This document shows, one piece after another, positions 13,771 to 14,402 of a DNA stretch of 14,402 nt. Origin of the DNA: UBA5359 sp028699365 [NCBI: bacterium] (GTDB lineage Bacteria; UBP13; UBA5359). Position 1 is the first letter of the stretch, and each line of letters starts with the position of its first letter. The notes under the pieces were generated by a model, which saw only the letters and a program-made list of their open reading frames with translations, did not search any database and was not told the origin of the DNA. The stretch spans positions 1 through 14,402 of the forward strand of contig JAQVUQ010000021.1 of the NCBI GenBank assembly GCA_028699365.1, read 5' to 3'. Both the position numbers and the translations under genes were made by a program.

Positions 13771-14402
13771 TCAAGCGCTAAGTAGAAGTTTAGTATACTT
13801 CTCGACAGTTGTAAAATAATGAAGCATCATACGGCCGATATAGGTGTTATCATGCTTTCCGCCAAACATCTCCGCTCCCGGCCCAAAGCCGTAAAGAGGA
13901 ACGTCCTTAGCGGTATGACCAAACGTAGTCCAGTCGGCCGACACTTCGCCTTTCTTATCGGAAACGGTCAGCCCTCCGGTTTCGTGATCGGCAACGACCA
14001 GCACCATAATATCTCCCCGTGCCGCCGCAAATCGTACCGCCTCAGCTACGGCTTTATCGAAGGACGCCGTCTCCCTGATCACGCCTTTCAGGTCGTGAGT
14101 ATGAGCCGCCCAGTCTATCTTGCCGCCCTCCACCATCAGAAAAAAGCCTCTATCGTCTTTGGCAAGCAACCTGGCGGCAGCCGTCGTCATGGAGGCCAGA
14201 TCCGGCTCTCCCTTGCCGCCGCTCATGGCACCTCGGCTGAAGAGCCCCAGAGACGGCAGGGAAACGTTCCGCTCCATTTCGGCTCTGTTTCTTATCACAC
14301 TGTATCCCTTATTCTCCGCCAACTTGATGGCGTCGGTACTGTCCTTCCGGAGGCTGCCGGCGACGAATTCAGGGATAAAGAAACCGTAACCGCCGCCCCA
14401 TA
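13771..14402 (-). CDS. Alkaline phosphatase (PhoA family), C-terminal part, cut by window edge
   Basis: The frame stays open to the right edge, giving about 210 C-terminal residues starting within 'WGGGYGFFIPEFVAGSLRKD'. Metal-site motifs of the PhoA family are present: 'MVEGGKIDWAAHTHD' (Mg-binding Glu, zinc-binding Asp and His), 'VVADHETGG' (zinc-binding Asp-His) and 'FGHTAKDVPLYGFGPGAEMF' (zinc-binding His). The catalytic serine and the signal peptide would lie upstream, outside the window. The family hydrolyses phosphate monoesters, usually in the periplasm or outside the cell. A TTG inside the frame (14322) is not the start, because the family sequence continues past it. It is followed after 18 nt by the rhamnulokinase gene. 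No Pho box could be assessed, as the promoter is outside. Confidence 0.92.
   Translation of the reverse strand, partial: WGGGYGFFIPEFVAGSLRKDSTDAIKLAENKGYSVIRNRAEMERNVSLPSLGLFSRGAMSGGKGEPDLASMTTAAARLLAKDDRGFFLMVEGGKIDWAAHTHDLKGVIRETASFDKAVAEAVRFAAARGDIMVLVVADHETGGLTVSDKKGEVSADWTTFGHTAKDVPLYGFGPGAEMFGGKHDNTYIGRMMLHYFTTVEKYTKLLLSA

Noticed and set aside
13771-14322. Treating the TTG at 14322 as the start of a short phosphatase.
   Set aside because: The frame and the alkaline-phosphatase sequence continue upstream to the window edge, so the gene is cut, not short.

Overview
The window is bacterial chromosomal DNA of moderately high GC (roughly mid-50s %, judged by eye), with tightly packed genes and few gaps. 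It holds thirteen protein genes; eleven are on the minus strand, and a GH84 hexosaminidase and groES are on the plus strand. No RNA gene, transposase, phage gene or CRISPR array was seen. The redox repressor Rex, good Shine-Dalgarno sites and frequent TTG/GTG starts fit an anaerobic or facultative bacterium with Bacillota-like habits. The CsgG-family secreted protein and the dispersed octamer repeats (CCTCTGTG/CCTTTGTG) are also known from many uncultured or deep-branching lineages. The phylum cannot be fixed from this window.

Layout, left to right. 1-340: the start of a type IV pilus or type II secretion ATPase (PilB/GspE), cut by the window edge. 561-1367: a LytTR response regulator without a neighbouring kinase. 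1407-1479: a long imperfect inverted repeat. 1489-6479: a minus-strand cluster that reads as one operon in the order ECF sigma factor, zinc-finger anti-sigma factor, exported YVTN-type beta-propeller, 75-residue cysteine-rich protein, exported protein with a glutamine-amidotransferase-like fold, and exported CsgG-family protein. An ECF-type promoter inside a tandem 10-bp repeat lies directly upstream of the sigma gene. 6751-7377: rex, with its own terminator, promoter and degenerate Rex operator sites. 7561-9402: a secreted GH84 hexosaminidase, divergent from rex. 9392-11726: a GT2 polyprenyl-phosphate glycosyltransferase and a GT-C membrane glycosyltransferase with overlapping ends. 11880-12161: groES with its own promoter and a bidirectional terminator, and no groEL behind it. 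12289-14402: a rhamnulokinase gene downstream of an alkaline phosphatase cut by the right edge.

The best candidate for an undescribed system is the ECF operon. It would be a membrane-anchored anti-sigma switch controlling its own expression and that of three envelope-facing proteins plus a small cysteine protein. Two of the exported proteins have N-termini made from, or displaced by, copies of the dispersed octamer repeat: in the propeller it encodes much of the signal-peptide core, and in the amidotransferase-like protein it lies in frame between the only visible start codon and the signal sequence. The GT2/GT-C pair suggests lipid-linked sugar transfer at the membrane. The remaining genes look like ordinary housekeeping or sugar-use functions.
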